From: Pseudomonadota bacterium
GTDB taxonomy: Bacteria > Pseudomonadota > Gammaproteobacteria > Xanthomonadales > Rhodanobacteraceae
Reading direction: 5' to 3'
Assembly (NCBI GenBank): GCA_021794575.1
Contig: JAJYQO010000093.1
Span: forward strand, 1 to 64,000
Length of the DNA stretch: 64,000 bases
The notes under the pieces are model-generated. The model was given only the letters and a program-made list of their open reading frames with translations, was not told where the DNA came from and did no database searches. The position numbers were made by a program, and so were the translations under genes. Positions 37,124 through 45,303 of the stretch are shown here, piece by piece (position 1 is the first letter of the stretch; the number at the start of each line of letters is the position of its first letter).

Positions 37124-37693
37124 TCAGCGCGGCACGTCGGCCGTGCCGATGCGCCGCCAGGGTCGATCCGCCAGTACCGCGTTCCATGGGAACAGGGGGC
37201 CGGGGTCGCGCTTGCGCCAGACCTGCTGTGCGGGATCGTCGCTGGCCGGCACGCGTGTGCGATCCAGATCTTCGTGGCCGGCGATGCCGCGCAGATTCGG
37301 CAGGCGCGCCTGCAGATCGCGCAGCAGCACCAGCAGGGTCTCGATCTGGGCTGCGGTGTACGGCTCGCTCATCGCCTGATGGCGCGAGTCCAGCCAGTGC
37401 GGCCAGCGACCGCGGTTGACCAGCTCGATGCCGATGGAGCGCTCGTTGTAGCCGCGCGTGTGATGCGCCACGCGCGCTTCCGGCACGAAGCGGTAGCAGT
37501 GTCCGTCGCGGTCGATGTAGTAATGGCCGCTGTCGCCGGTGCCGCTGGCGTAGTGCGCGCGCTCGCCGAACTCTCGCGCGCTGGCCAGGTCCGGCAGTTC
37601 GGTGCAGTGGATCACCACCAGATCGATGGCATCGGGCGGGCGCGTCGCCAGGCGCTCCACGTAAGGCAGGAACCAATCGAGAACGGACGGCAT
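37124..37693 (-). CDS. ampD: 1,6-anhydro-N-acetylmuramoyl-L-alanine amidase AmpD-like
   Basis: A 189-residue amidase_2 (T7-lysozyme-like) enzyme. The zinc ligands are placed by VVIHCTE, RVAHHTRGYNERSIGIELVN, IAGHEDLD and a late DPG, as in AmpD. No signal peptide is visible, so it probably acts in the cytoplasm on anhydro-muropeptides, feeding L-alanyl peptides and anhMurNAc to recycling. That fits with AmgK/MurU at the left end of the window. The chosen start is MPSVLDW; the track extends 21 codons into the divergent promoter region. GAAACT ends six bases before this ATG. A cell-division amidase role is less likely without export signals. Confidence 0.85.
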   Translation of the reverse strand: MPSVLDWFLPYVERLATRPPDAIDLVVIHCTELPDLASAREFGERAHYASGTGDSGHYYIDRDGHCYRFVPEARVAHHTRGYNERSIGIELVNRGRWPHWLDSRHQAMSEPYTAAQIETLLVLLRDLQARLPNLRGIAGHEDLDRTRVPASDDPAQQVWRKRDPGPLFPWNAVLADRPWRRIGTADVPR

Positions 37694-37762
37694 CGCCGCA
37701 GTTTCGCACGCGGCAGCGCGGCCGTGCGCGGTGCGGCTTGCGCCCGCTGCTACCATCGCGGC

Positions 37763-37822
37763 ATGCGCAAACCGATCCTCGCCGGCCTTGCCGCGCGCCG
37801 TCCGTGGCCGCTGCGGTCTTGA
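37763..37822 (+). CDS. possible 19-codon leader ORF before the hydrolase
   Basis: A short ORF, MRKPILAGLAARRPWPLRS, starts at an ATG six bases after a TACCAT -10-like box. Its TGA overlaps the TTG that best fits as the start of the following alpha/beta hydrolase (TTGA). It could be a translated leader that couples to the hydrolase, the original N-terminus separated by a frameshift, or chance. There is no protein-family evidence. Confidence 0.3.
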   Translation: MRKPILAGLAARRPWPLRS

Positions 37823-38346
37823 ACGCCGCGCGCGGTTGCGTGGTGCTTTCGCATGGCCTGGAAAGTGGTCCGCAGGCGACCAAGATCAGTGCCCTGGCCG
37901 AGGTGGCCGAGCGTCTGGGCTGGCGGACGCTGAAACCCGACTACCGCGATCTGGACGCGCGCGGACTGGCCGCTGCCGCCGCGCCGCGCCTGGCGCGCCT
38001 GCTGGCGCTGATCCCGGACGGCATGCCCTGCATTCTGGCCGGCTCCAGCTTCGGTGCGTTCGTCTCCGGTCTGGCCTCGCTGCAGTGCGTACCGCGCGGC
38101 CTGTTCCTGCTGGCCACGCCGCCGCTGATTCCCGGTTTCGCGCAACCGTTCGCCATGCATGCGGACGTGCCGGCCTGCCTGGTGCATGGCTGGCGCGACG
38201 CGCTGTGTCCGGTCGAGGCCGTGTTCGACCTGGCGCGCGGCCACCGCGCCGAACTGCTGTTGCTGGACGACGACCATCGCCTCGCCGCGCAGGTGCGGCC
38301 CATCGCCGCGCACTTCGAGCGATTCCTCGTGCGCAGCGCGGCATGA
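37819..38346 (+). CDS. alpha/beta hydrolase, YqiA/YcfP-like esterase
   Basis: A small alpha/beta hydrolase of about 175 residues. The N-terminus CVVLSHGLESGPQATKI holds the oxyanion-hole His-Gly. The nucleophile elbow is GSSFGAF; the acid is in HGWRDALCPVE and the catalytic His in LDDDHRLA. The substrate is unknown. The start is uncertain: TTG at 37819 gives a family-like N-terminus, GTG at 37804 adds five residues, and the track's TTG at 37738 lies in the ampD promoter. Its stop overlaps the rlmKL ATG (ATGA), so the two are translationally coupled. Confidence 0.8.
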   Translation: MNAARGCVVLSHGLESGPQATKISALAEVAERLGWRTLKPDYRDLDARGLAAAAAPRLARLLALIPDGMPCILAGSSFGAFVSGLASLQCVPRGLFLLATPPLIPGFAQPFAMHADVPACLVHGWRDALCPVEAVFDLARGHRAELLLLDDDHRLAAQVRPIAAHFERFLVRSAA

Positions 38347-40520
38347 GTGCGCTGTTTGTCACCTGCGCCAAGGGGCTGGAAGAGCTGCTGCGCGATGAGA
38401 TCACCGCGCTCGGCGTCGCGCAGGCGCGCGCCGGCGTCGCCGGCGTGCACGCCGAGGGCGATCTCGAGGCGGCCTATCGCACCTGTCTGCAATCGCGCCT
38501 GGCCAGCCGCGTGCTGTGGCCGCTGGCGCGTTTCGCCGCTGCCGATGCGCGCGCGCTGTACGCTGGCGTGCAGGCGATCGACTGGTCGGCGCATCTGGCG
38601 GCGACCGGTTCGCTGGCGGTGGATGCCAACGTGGCGCAGAGCGCTCTGGCGCACAGCCAGTTCGTGGCGCAGACGGTCAAGGATGCCGTCGTCGACCAGT
38701 TGCGCGCGGCACACGGGCAGCGGCCCGACGTGGACCGCGCCGATCCCGACCTGCGCATCAACCTGCATCTGCACCGGGACCAGGCGGTGCTCTCACTGGA
38801 CCTCTCCGGCGCGCCGCTGCACCAGCGCGGCTGGCGCCTGCAGCAGGGCGCCGCGCCGCTGAAGGAGAACGTGGCCGCGGCGCTGCTGCTGCGCGCGCGC
38901 TGGCCGCAGGTCTACGCCGGGGGCGGGCTGCTGTTCGACCCGCTGTGCGGATCCGGCACGCTGCTGATCGAGGGCGCGCTGATGGCGGCTGGCGCCGCGC
39001 CGGGCCTGACGCGCGCGCGTTTCGGCTTCGAACGCTGGCGCGGCCACGACGCGGCTCTGTGGCAGCGCCTGCGCGGCCAGGCCGAGGCGCAGGCGCACAC
39101 CGCGCTGGCTGCGTTGCGCCCGGTGTTTCATGGCCGCGACCGCGATCCTGCCGCGCTGGCCGCCGCGCGCGGCAACGCGCAGCGGGCGGGCGTGGCCGGT
39201 TTCATCCAACTGGAACGCGGCGACGTCGCGCATATGCTGCCGCCGGCCGCGGAGGCGGGCGGCCTGCTGGTGGGCAATCCGCCCTACGGCGAACGCCTCG
39301 GCGGGATGCCGGAAGCGCTTGCTCTCTACCGCGCGCTGGGCGAGCGCCTGCGCGCCCACTTCGCCGGCTGGCGTGTGGCGCTGCTGTTCGGCGAGCAAGG
39401 GGACGGCCACATGCTGGGGCTGAAGCCCGAGCGCAGCCAGCGCCTGTACAACGGCGCGCTGGCCTGCACGCTGTTGCAGTTCAGCGTGCATGCCGAACGC
39501 GCCGCGCCGGTCGCGGCACCGCTGCCGGAGACGGTCGGCATGCTGGTCAACCGCCTGCACAAGCGCGCGCAGCACCTGCGCAAGCGGCTGGCGCGCGAGG
39601 GGATCGATTGCTACCGCCTTTACGATGCGGATCTGCCGGAATACGCGGTCGCCATCGACGTCTACCACGGGCGCGAACTCGGCGCCGCTGCCGCCAGCGC
39701 CGACCCGGCGGCGCCGCTGCAGCGCTGGCTGCACGTGCAGGAGTACCAGGCGCCGGCCACCATCGACAGAGCGGTCGCCGCGCGCCGCTTGCAGGATGTG
39801 CTGCGCGCCGCAAGCCATGCGCTGGAGGTGCCGCGCACACGCATTGCGCTGAAGACCCGCGCCCGCGGCCACGGTGGCGCGCGCTACGGCCGCATGGCCG
39901 AACGCGATCAGTGGCTGGAAGTCGGTGAGGGCGGCCTGCATTTCCGCGTCAACCTGTTCGATTACCTCGACACCGGGCTGTTCCTCGATCATCGCAACGT
40001 GCGCGCGCGACTGCGCGACTGCGCGCGCGGCGTCGAGGTGCTCAATCTGTTCGCCTACACCGGTACCGGCAGCGTATGCGCGGCGGCGGGCGGCGCGCGC
40101 GCCACCACCAGCGTGGATCTGTCCGCAACTTATCTCGAGTGGGCCGGCTGGAACCTGCTGCGCAACGGCTTCCGCGGCTCCGCGCACCGCCTGGTACAGG
40201 CCGACGCGCGCGCGTTTCTGGCCGCCGATACGCGTCGCTATGGCCTGATCTACGTCGATCCGCCGACGTTCTCCAATTCCAAGCGCGCCGAGGATTTCGA
40301 TGTGCAGCGCGAGCACGCACAACTGCTGTGCGCCTGCGCGGCTCGACTCGATGCCGGCGGTCTGATCGTGTTTTCCAACAATTTCCGCCGCTTCCGGTTG
40401 GATGCCGAAACCCTGGCCGCCGCGGGCCTGGCGGTGGAGGACTGGTCCGTACCCAGCGTGCCGTTCGATTTCGAGCGCCGCGGCAACATCCACGGCTGCT
40501 GGCTGCTGCGCGCGCGCTGA
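38343..40520 (+). CDS. rlmL: bifunctional 23S rRNA (guanine) methyltransferase RlmKL
   Basis: A 725-residue fusion enzyme that makes m2G2445 and m7G2069 in 23S rRNA. A THUMP domain (about 50-160) precedes the RlmL methyltransferase with FDPLCGSGTLLIEGAL and the NPPYGER catalytic motif near residue 311. The C-terminal RlmK domain (about 460-725) has NLFAYTGTGSVCAAAGGA and DPPTFSNSK near residue 639. The size and order are normal for the gammaproteobacterial fusion. The start overlaps the hydrolase stop by ATGA. Confidence 0.95.
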   Translation: MSALFVTCAKGLEELLRDEITALGVAQARAGVAGVHAEGDLEAAYRTCLQSRLASRVLWPLARFAAADARALYAGVQAIDWSAHLAATGSLAVDANVAQSALAHSQFVAQTVKDAVVDQLRAAHGQRPDVDRADPDLRINLHLHRDQAVLSLDLSGAPLHQRGWRLQQGAAPLKENVAAALLLRARWPQVYAGGGLLFDPLCGSGTLLIEGALMAAGAAPGLTRARFGFERWRGHDAALWQRLRGQAEAQAHTALAALRPVFHGRDRDPAALAAARGNAQRAGVAGFIQLERGDVAHMLPPAAEAGGLLVGNPPYGERLGGMPEALALYRALGERLRAHFAGWRVALLFGEQGDGHMLGLKPERSQRLYNGALACTLLQFSVHAERAAPVAAPLPETVGMLVNRLHKRAQHLRKRLAREGIDCYRLYDADLPEYAVAIDVYHGRELGAAAASADPAAPLQRWLHVQEYQAPATIDRAVAARRLQDVLRAASHALEVPRTRIALKTRARGHGGARYGRMAERDQWLEVGEGGLHFRVNLFDYLDTGLFLDHRNVRARLRDCARGVEVLNLFAYTGTGSVCAAAGGARATTSVDLSATYLEWAGWNLLRNGFRGSAHRLVQADARAFLAADTRRYGLIYVDPPTFSNSKRAEDFDVQREHAQLLCACAARLDAGGLIVFSNNFRRFRLDAETLAAAGLAVEDWSVPSVPFDFERRGNIHGCWLLRAR

Positions 40521-40601
40521 ATGTCTTGCGGCGCAGCAGCAGCGGTTCAAAGCGGGTTCATGGCCGACGATGAAGCATGTGCCTGCAACCGGAGAACCAT
40601 C

Positions 40602-41156
40602 ATGAACACATCTTCGCGAGGCAAACGTCGCTGGACGCTGGGGCTGGTGGCGGCCCTGGCCGTCTTGGCCGCGCCACTGGCGATGGCCGATCCGCTGGGC
40701 TTCAGCCTGGGCCTGTTCGGACCGGGTTACGGGGTCAGCTATTCGGGCTGCGGCGGACGCTGGTGCGACGGCCGCGGCTTCGTCAGCGCCTATGTCAACT
40801 CCGGCTGGGGCGACGATGACGAGTCGGCATATTACGCGCCCGCCTACTACGCCCCCGCCTATTACGCGCCAGCACCGGTGTACTACTCGCGTGTGATTTA
40901 CCGCCGGCCGGTCGAGCGGGTGTATTACTCGGAAGGTGACTGGCGCGGCCGCTACTGGGGCGACCGTGAGGGCGACGACCGCGGCTGGCGCGAAGAAGAC
41001 GGCTGGCGCGCGCGCGAGGGTTGGCACCGTGATGGCGAAGGCGGCTGGCGTCGCGAGGGCGATGGTGGCTGGCGCGGTGGCGACCGGCACGGCGGTTGGC
41101 GCGGCGGTGACCGTGGCCACCGCGACTGGCGCGGCCACCACGACGGCGGCCACTGA
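40602..41156 (+). CDS. exported low-complexity Tyr/Trp/Arg/Gly-rich repeat protein
   Basis: A 184-residue protein with a signal peptide (about 1-33, ending PLAMA), preceded by a good GGAG Shine-Dalgarno. The mature N-terminus has GFSLGLFGPGYGVSYSGCGG with a nearby WC pair. Then come three tandem YYAPA units and a C-terminal half made almost wholly of G-W-R, D-R-G and G-D-R/H blocks (GGWRREGDGGWRGGDRHGG). No catalytic family is recognised. The composition suggests an extended, positively and negatively charged surface or matrix protein. It is convergent with rnhB, 26 bases away. Similar exported low-complexity proteins are known in xanthomonads but have no assigned role. Confidence 0.6.
   Translation: MNTSSRGKRRWTLGLVAALAVLAAPLAMADPLGFSLGLFGPGYGVSYSGCGGRWCDGRGFVSAYVNSGWGDDDESAYYAPAYYAPAYYAPAPVYYSRVIYRRPVERVYYSEGDWRGRYWGDREGDDRGWREEDGWRAREGWHRDGEGGWRREGDGGWRGGDRHGGWRGGDRGHRDWRGHHDGGH
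40830..40874 (+). repeat. three tandem 15-bp units encoding YYAPA
   Basis: tattacgcgcccgcc, tactacgcccccgcc and tattacgcgccagca stand in tandem, in frame. The units differ mostly at third positions, so selection on the peptide or old duplication is likely. Confidence 0.85.
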
Positions 41157-41182
41157 CCGTCGCCTTGCATCGCGCGTCGGTG

Positions 41183-41821
41183 TCAGTCGCGCGCGATGTC
41201 CATCTGCATGACCGCGCGCACCGGCGCGAAGCTGCGCCGGTGCTCCGCGCAGGGGCCGAGCAGCCGCAACGCCTGCAGGTGCGCCGGAACCGGATAGCCC
41301 TTGTGCGCGGCGAAGCCATAGCCGGGATGCCGCGCCTCCAGCGCCAGCATGTGGCGGTCGCGCGCCACCTTGGCCAGGATCGAGGCCGCGCTGATCGCCG
41401 GTTCCAGCACGTCACCGCGCACGATGGCGCGCGCGGCGCAGGGCAGCGCGCGGGGCAGCCGATTGCCGTCGATCAACGCCAGTTCGGGCGGTGGCGACAG
41501 TGCGCGCAGCGCGCGCGCCATGCCGGCCAGCGTGGCTTGCAGGATGTTGAGACGATCGATCTCGGCGGCGGACACGAACTCGATGTGCCATGCCAGCGCC
41601 CGCGCGCGGATGGTCTCGAACAGGGTTTCGCGGCGCGCGGCCGTCAGTGCCTTGGAGTCCGCCAGGCCGGCGATGGACCGCGACGGGTCGAGAATGACCG
41701 CGCCCACCACCACCGGACCGGCCAGCGGGCCGCGGCCGGCCTCGTCGATCCCGGCGATGATCCGCGTGGCCGCCCGGTCGCCCGCCATCGCATTCGCCGT
41801 GCCGTCGGCGTGGCGCGTCAT
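41183..41821 (-). CDS. rnhB: ribonuclease HII
   Basis: A 212-residue RNase H type 2 enzyme that removes ribonucleotides from DNA-RNA hybrids. The signature [22 protein letters not shown] gives the first catalytic Asp-Glu, followed by ALIDGN, and [16 protein letters not shown] with the other acidic residues. Its ATG overlaps the lpxB stop (ATGA), the conserved lpxB-rnhB arrangement. In many relatives dnaE follows; here a convergent repeat-protein gene does. The N-terminus is about ten residues longer than usual, with inner Met options. Confidence 0.95.
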   Translation of the reverse strand: MTRHADGTANAMAGDRAATRIIAGIDEAGRGPLAGPVVVGAVILDPSRSIAGLADSKALTAARRETLFETIRARALAWHIEFVSAAEIDRLNILQATLAGMARALRALSPPPELALIDGNRLPRALPCAARAIVRGDVLEPAISAASILAKVARDRHMLALEARHPGYGFAAHKGYPVPAHLQALRLLGPCAEHRRSFAPVRAVMQMDIARD

Positions 41822-43017
41822 GGCGCGAGCGTGATCAGTTCGATCAGCGCAAGGGCCGCCGCGTCCGCGGCGCTGCGGCCATCGGCTGCGCGCAGCGCCG
41901 CGTGCAGCGCAGGAAATGCCGCGCGCTGCGCCTGTGCGGAGGCCGCATCATCCAGCAGTGGCGCCAGCGTCGCAGCAAGCTGCGGGCCGGTGCACTCGTG
42001 CTGCATCAACTCCGGGACCAGATCGCGGCCAGCCAGGATGTTGGGCAGGCTGTAGCGCGTGCTGCGCAGCAGACCGAGACGCTTGACGAGAAGGTGGGTC
42101 AGCGGCGCGATGCGGTAGCCCACCACCATCGGACACCGCGCCAGCGCCGCCTCCAGAGCGGCGGTGCCCGAAGCCAGCACTGTCGCGTCGGCGGCCATCA
42201 GCACGGTATCGGCCTGGCCGTCCAGCACGCGTATGCGCGCGGCCGGCAGGTCGTGCTGGCGCAGCGCGGCCTCGATGGGCGCCCGCAGTCCGGCATGCGC
42301 GGCGGGAATCAAGGCCAGCAGCCGCTGCCGTTCGCTTAGCAGTATGCGTGTCGCCGCCAGGAAGGGCGGCAGCAGCCGCGCCAGTTCGCCGCGGCGACTG
42401 CCGGGCAGCACGGCCAGCAGCGGTGCGTCCTGCGGCAGGCCCAACGCCGCGCGCGCGCCGCTGCGATCGGGGCGATCGGCAAAGCGGTCGGCCAGCGGAT
42501 GACCGACGAAGCGCGCGTCCACGCCATGCCGAGCATAGATGGCGGGTTCCATCGGAAACAGACACAGCACGCGATCGGCACTTGTTCGGATGCGCTCCGC
42601 ACGGCCTTCTCGCCATGCCCAGACCGAGGGGCTGACGTAATGCGCCGTATGCAAGCGAGCCTGTTTGAGCTGGCGCTCCAGGCCCAGATTGAAATCGGGT
42701 GCATCGATGCCGATGGTCAGCACCGGCCGCGCCGCCAGCAGCCGCGCGACCAGCCGGTGCCGCAGCCGCAGCAGGCGCGGCAGATGCCGCAGCACCTCGG
42801 CCATGCCCATCACCGACAGTTCGCCAATGTCATGCCAGCAGTCCATGCCCTGCGCGCGCATGCGCGCGCCGCCGATGCCGACGAAGCGTGCCCGCGGCAG
42901 ACGCGCACGCAGTGCCGCCAGCAGCGCGCCGCCCAGCAGATCGCCCGATGCTTCGCCCGCGATCAGGGCGATCAGAGGCCCGTCGCCGGGATCGGCGCGT
43001 GCGGCGTCCACGCGCAT
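41818..43017 (-). CDS. lpxB: lipid-A-disaccharide synthase
   Basis: LpxB joins UDP-2,3-diacylglucosamine and lipid X into the lipid A disaccharide at the inner membrane. The 399-residue GT-B enzyme has [69 protein letters not shown] and [13 protein letters not shown], all diagnostic. It starts five bases after the lpxA stop. The N-terminus has about ten extra residues ([10 protein letters not shown]), so an internal start is possible. Confidence 0.96.
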   Translation of the reverse strand: MRVDAARADPGDGPLIALIAGEASGDLLGGALLAALRARLPRARFVGIGGARMRAQGMDCWHDIGELSVMGMAEVLRHLPRLLRLRHRLVARLLAARPVLTIGIDAPDFNLGLERQLKQARLHTAHYVSPSVWAWREGRAERIRTSADRVLCLFPMEPAIYARHGVDARFVGHPLADRFADRPDRSGARAALGLPQDAPLLAVLPGSRRGELARLLPPFLAATRILLSERQRLLALIPAAHAGLRAPIEAALRQHDLPAARIRVLDGQADTVLMAADATVLASGTAALEAALARCPMVVGYRIAPLTHLLVKRLGLLRSTRYSLPNILAGRDLVPELMQHECTGPQLAATLAPLLDDAASAQAQRAAFPALHAALRAADGRSAADAAALALIELITLAP

Positions 43018-43022
43018 GGCGC

Positions 43023-43796
43023 TCAGCGCACCAGTGGGCGCTGGCTGGCTAAGATGAAGCCCAGCATCAGCGCCACATCCGCGCTCTCACGCGCCATATC
43101 GGTCAGGTGTGCGCGGGCGTCGGCCAGGCTGTGTCCCGACATGTACAGCGTACGGTAGGCGCGTTTGATGGCGGTGATGCGCTCGCTGTCGAAACCGCGC
43201 CGTTTGAGTCCCTCGATATTGACCCCACGCGGTTCGGCGAATTGCCCGGCCACGTAGCAGAACGGCGGCACGTCGCGATTGATGGCGGCGTACATGGCGG
43301 CGAAGGCGTGCGCGCCGATGCGGCAGAACTGGTGCAGCCCGGCGAAGCCGCCCATGATGACGTGGTCGCCCACCTCGACATGCCCGGCCAGGGTGACATT
43401 GTTGGCTAGCACGATGTGATTGCCCACCGTGCAGTCGTGCGCGATGTGCACGTAGGCCATGATCCAATTGTCGTCGCCGACGCGGGTGATGCCGCCGCCA
43501 TCGCCGGTGCCGCGGTTGATGGTGACGTACTCGCGGATGGTGTTGCGGTCGCCGATCACCAGTTCGCTGCGCTCGCCGTGGTACTTCTTGTCCTGCGGAT
43601 CGCCGCCGATGGCGCTGAACGCCCAGATGCGGTTGTCGCGGCCGATGCGCGTCGGACCGGAAATGACTACGTGCGGGCCAATGTGCGTGCCGGCCGCGAT
43701 CTCGACCTCGGCGCCGACGATGCTGTATGCGCCGACTTCGACATCCGCCGCGAGGCGCGCGCCCGCATCGACCAGCGCGGTCGGGTGGATGTTCAC
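43023..43796 (-). CDS. lpxA: UDP-N-acetylglucosamine acyltransferase
   Basis: LpxA performs the first step of lipid A synthesis, 3-O-acylation of UDP-GlcNAc from acyl-ACP. The 257-residue left-handed beta-helix has hexapeptide repeats, [31 protein letters not shown] (catalytic His), [13 protein letters not shown] and a C-terminal helical region, with normal length. A GTG at 43796 overlapping the fabZ stop (GTGA) gives [10 protein letters not shown], the family N-terminus. The track's ATG ten codons upstream is less likely. Confidence 0.95.
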   Translation of the reverse strand: MNIHPTALVDAGARLAADVEVGAYSIVGAEVEIAAGTHIGPHVVISGPTRIGRDNRIWAFSAIGGDPQDKKYHGERSELVIGDRNTIREYVTINRGTGDGGGITRVGDDNWIMAYVHIAHDCTVGNHIVLANNVTLAGHVEVGDHVIMGGFAGLHQFCRIGAHAFAAMYAAINRDVPPFCYVAGQFAEPRGVNIEGLKRRGFDSERITAIKRAYRTLYMSGHSLADARAHLTDMARESADVALMLGFILASQRPLVR

Positions 43797-44260
43797 GCCG
43801 CGCGGCCCGCGCACATCAGTTCGCAACTGGCGACAACGATGCCGTCGACCAGCGCGCGGGCCTCGAACAGGCCCATGCCGCGCAGCATGCGCCTCATCGT
43901 CACGTGCAGATCGAGCCGGTCGCCGGGTCCGACGATGCGGTTGAAACGCGCCTTATCCACCTTGACCAGGTAGTAGAGGTCGTCGCCGCGCCCGCCGTCG
44001 GCGTCGCCGCGCGACAGCCCCACCAGCAGGCCCGACGCCTGCGCCAGCGCCTCGATGATCAGCACGCCCGGCATCACCGGGTGGCCGGGAAAGTGGCCCT
44101 GGAAGAACGGCTCGTTGGCGGTGACGTTCTTGTACGCGTGAATGCTGACGTCCGGATGCAGCGTCAGTACGCGATCGACCAGCAGGAACGGGTAGCGGTG
44201 CGGCAGCAGTTTCTGGATGGTTTCGATGTCGATCGGCAGGGCGAGGGCAGGATGGTTCAT
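43793..44260 (-). CDS. fabZ: 3-hydroxyacyl-[ACP] dehydratase FabZ
   Basis: A 155-residue hot-dog-fold dehydratase of fatty-acid synthesis that competes with LpxA and LpxD for hydroxyacyl-ACP. [14 protein letters not shown] and the active-site helix [21 protein letters not shown] carry the catalytic His and Glu. [14 protein letters not shown] is also typical. It overlaps lpxD and lpxA by four bases each, which would couple lipid A and phospholipid supply. Confidence 0.96.
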   Translation of the reverse strand: MNHPALALPIDIETIQKLLPHRYPFLLVDRVLTLHPDVSIHAYKNVTANEPFFQGHFPGHPVMPGVLIIEALAQASGLLVGLSRGDADGGRGDDLYYLVKVDKARFNRIVGPGDRLDLHVTMRRMLRGMGLFEARALVDGIVVASCELMCAGRAA

Positions 44261-45291
44261 CTCGGAGTTCCTTTTTCGAGTGCGGCCAGGCGGCGCGCCA
44301 TCTCGTCGAGTTGCTTGCTGCGCACAGCGTTACGCCGCCACAGGCGGTTGTCCTGCAGCGGTACGCCGGAGGAGTACTCACCGGGCTCGCGGATGGAGTG
44401 CGTCACCAGGCTCATGGCGGTGATCGTAACGCGATCGCAAACTTGCAGGTGGCCGAGCACGCCGGCGCCGCCACCGATCAGGCAATGGCGGCCGATGCGC
44501 GCGCTGCCGGCAACCGCGGCGCAGCCCGCCATGGCGGTATGGGCGCCGATGTGCACGTTGTGGGCGATCTGGATCTGGTTGTCCAGGCGCACGTCCTCCT
44601 CGAGCACGGTGTCCTCCAGCGCGCCGCGGTCGATGGTGGTGTTGGCGCCGATCTCGCAATCGTCATCCACGCGGACACCGCCCAGTTGCGGCACTTTTTC
44701 CCAGCGCTCGCCGGCCCAGGCCAGACCGAAACCGTCGCTGCCCAGCACGGCGCCCGGGTGCACCAGCACGCGCGCGCCCAGCCGCACGCGCAGCAGCAGC
44801 GTGACGCGCGCCACCAGGCGCGACTGCACGCCGACCACGCAGTCCGGTCCGATCACGCATTGCGGCCCGACCACGGCGCCGGCATCCACCCGCGCGCCGG
44901 CGGCCACGAAGCACTGCGCGCCGATGCTGGCGCCCGGGTCGATCGTCGCACCAGGTTCGATCACCGAGCTGGCATGAACGCCTGGCGCCGCCGCCGGCGC
45001 ACGCTCGAACAGCGTGGCGATGCGCGCGAAGGCAAGGTAGGGATCGCGCGCGATCAGTGCCGGTACCGAGCAATTCGCCGCACTGGCTGCATCGAGCACC
45101 ACCGCTGCCGCGCCGGTGGCGGCCAGTTGCGCCGCATAGCGGGGATTGGCCAGGAACGCGATCTGCCCGCGGCCGGCTTGCGCCAGCGTGGCCACGCCAT
45201 GTACGCGCCGCGCCGGGTCGCCCTGCAGCGTCAGGCCGAAGCGTTCGGCCAGTTCATCCAGCCGATAGCCGGTGTCCGCATCCCCTGGCAT
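44257..45291 (-). CDS. lpxD: UDP-3-O-(3-hydroxyacyl)glucosamine N-acyltransferase
   Basis: LpxD N-acylates UDP-3-O-acylglucosamine, the third lipid A step. The 344-residue protein has an N-terminal uridine-binding domain ([13 protein letters not shown]), a left-handed beta-helix of hexapeptide repeats, [18 protein letters not shown] with the catalytic His, and a C-terminal helix ([21 protein letters not shown]). It is separated from bamA by 12 bases, with no skp gene between them. Its stop overlaps the fabZ ATG. Confidence 0.95.
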   Translation of the reverse strand: MPGDADTGYRLDELAERFGLTLQGDPARRVHGVATLAQAGRGQIAFLANPRYAAQLAATGAAAVVLDAASAANCSVPALIARDPYLAFARIATLFERAPAAAPGVHASSVIEPGATIDPGASIGAQCFVAAGARVDAGAVVGPQCVIGPDCVVGVQSRLVARVTLLLRVRLGARVLVHPGAVLGSDGFGLAWAGERWEKVPQLGGVRVDDDCEIGANTTIDRGALEDTVLEEDVRLDNQIQIAHNVHIGAHTAMAGCAAVAGSARIGRHCLIGGGAGVLGHLQVCDRVTITAMSLVTHSIREPGEYSSGVPLQDNRLWRRNAVRSKQLDEMARRLAALEKGTPR

Positions 45292-45303
45292 GCGCGTCCG
45301 GCC

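Noticed and set aside
40830-40874. CRISPR-like array
   Set aside because: Three adjacent 15-bp units with no spacers, in frame within an exported protein; simply a coding tandem repeat.
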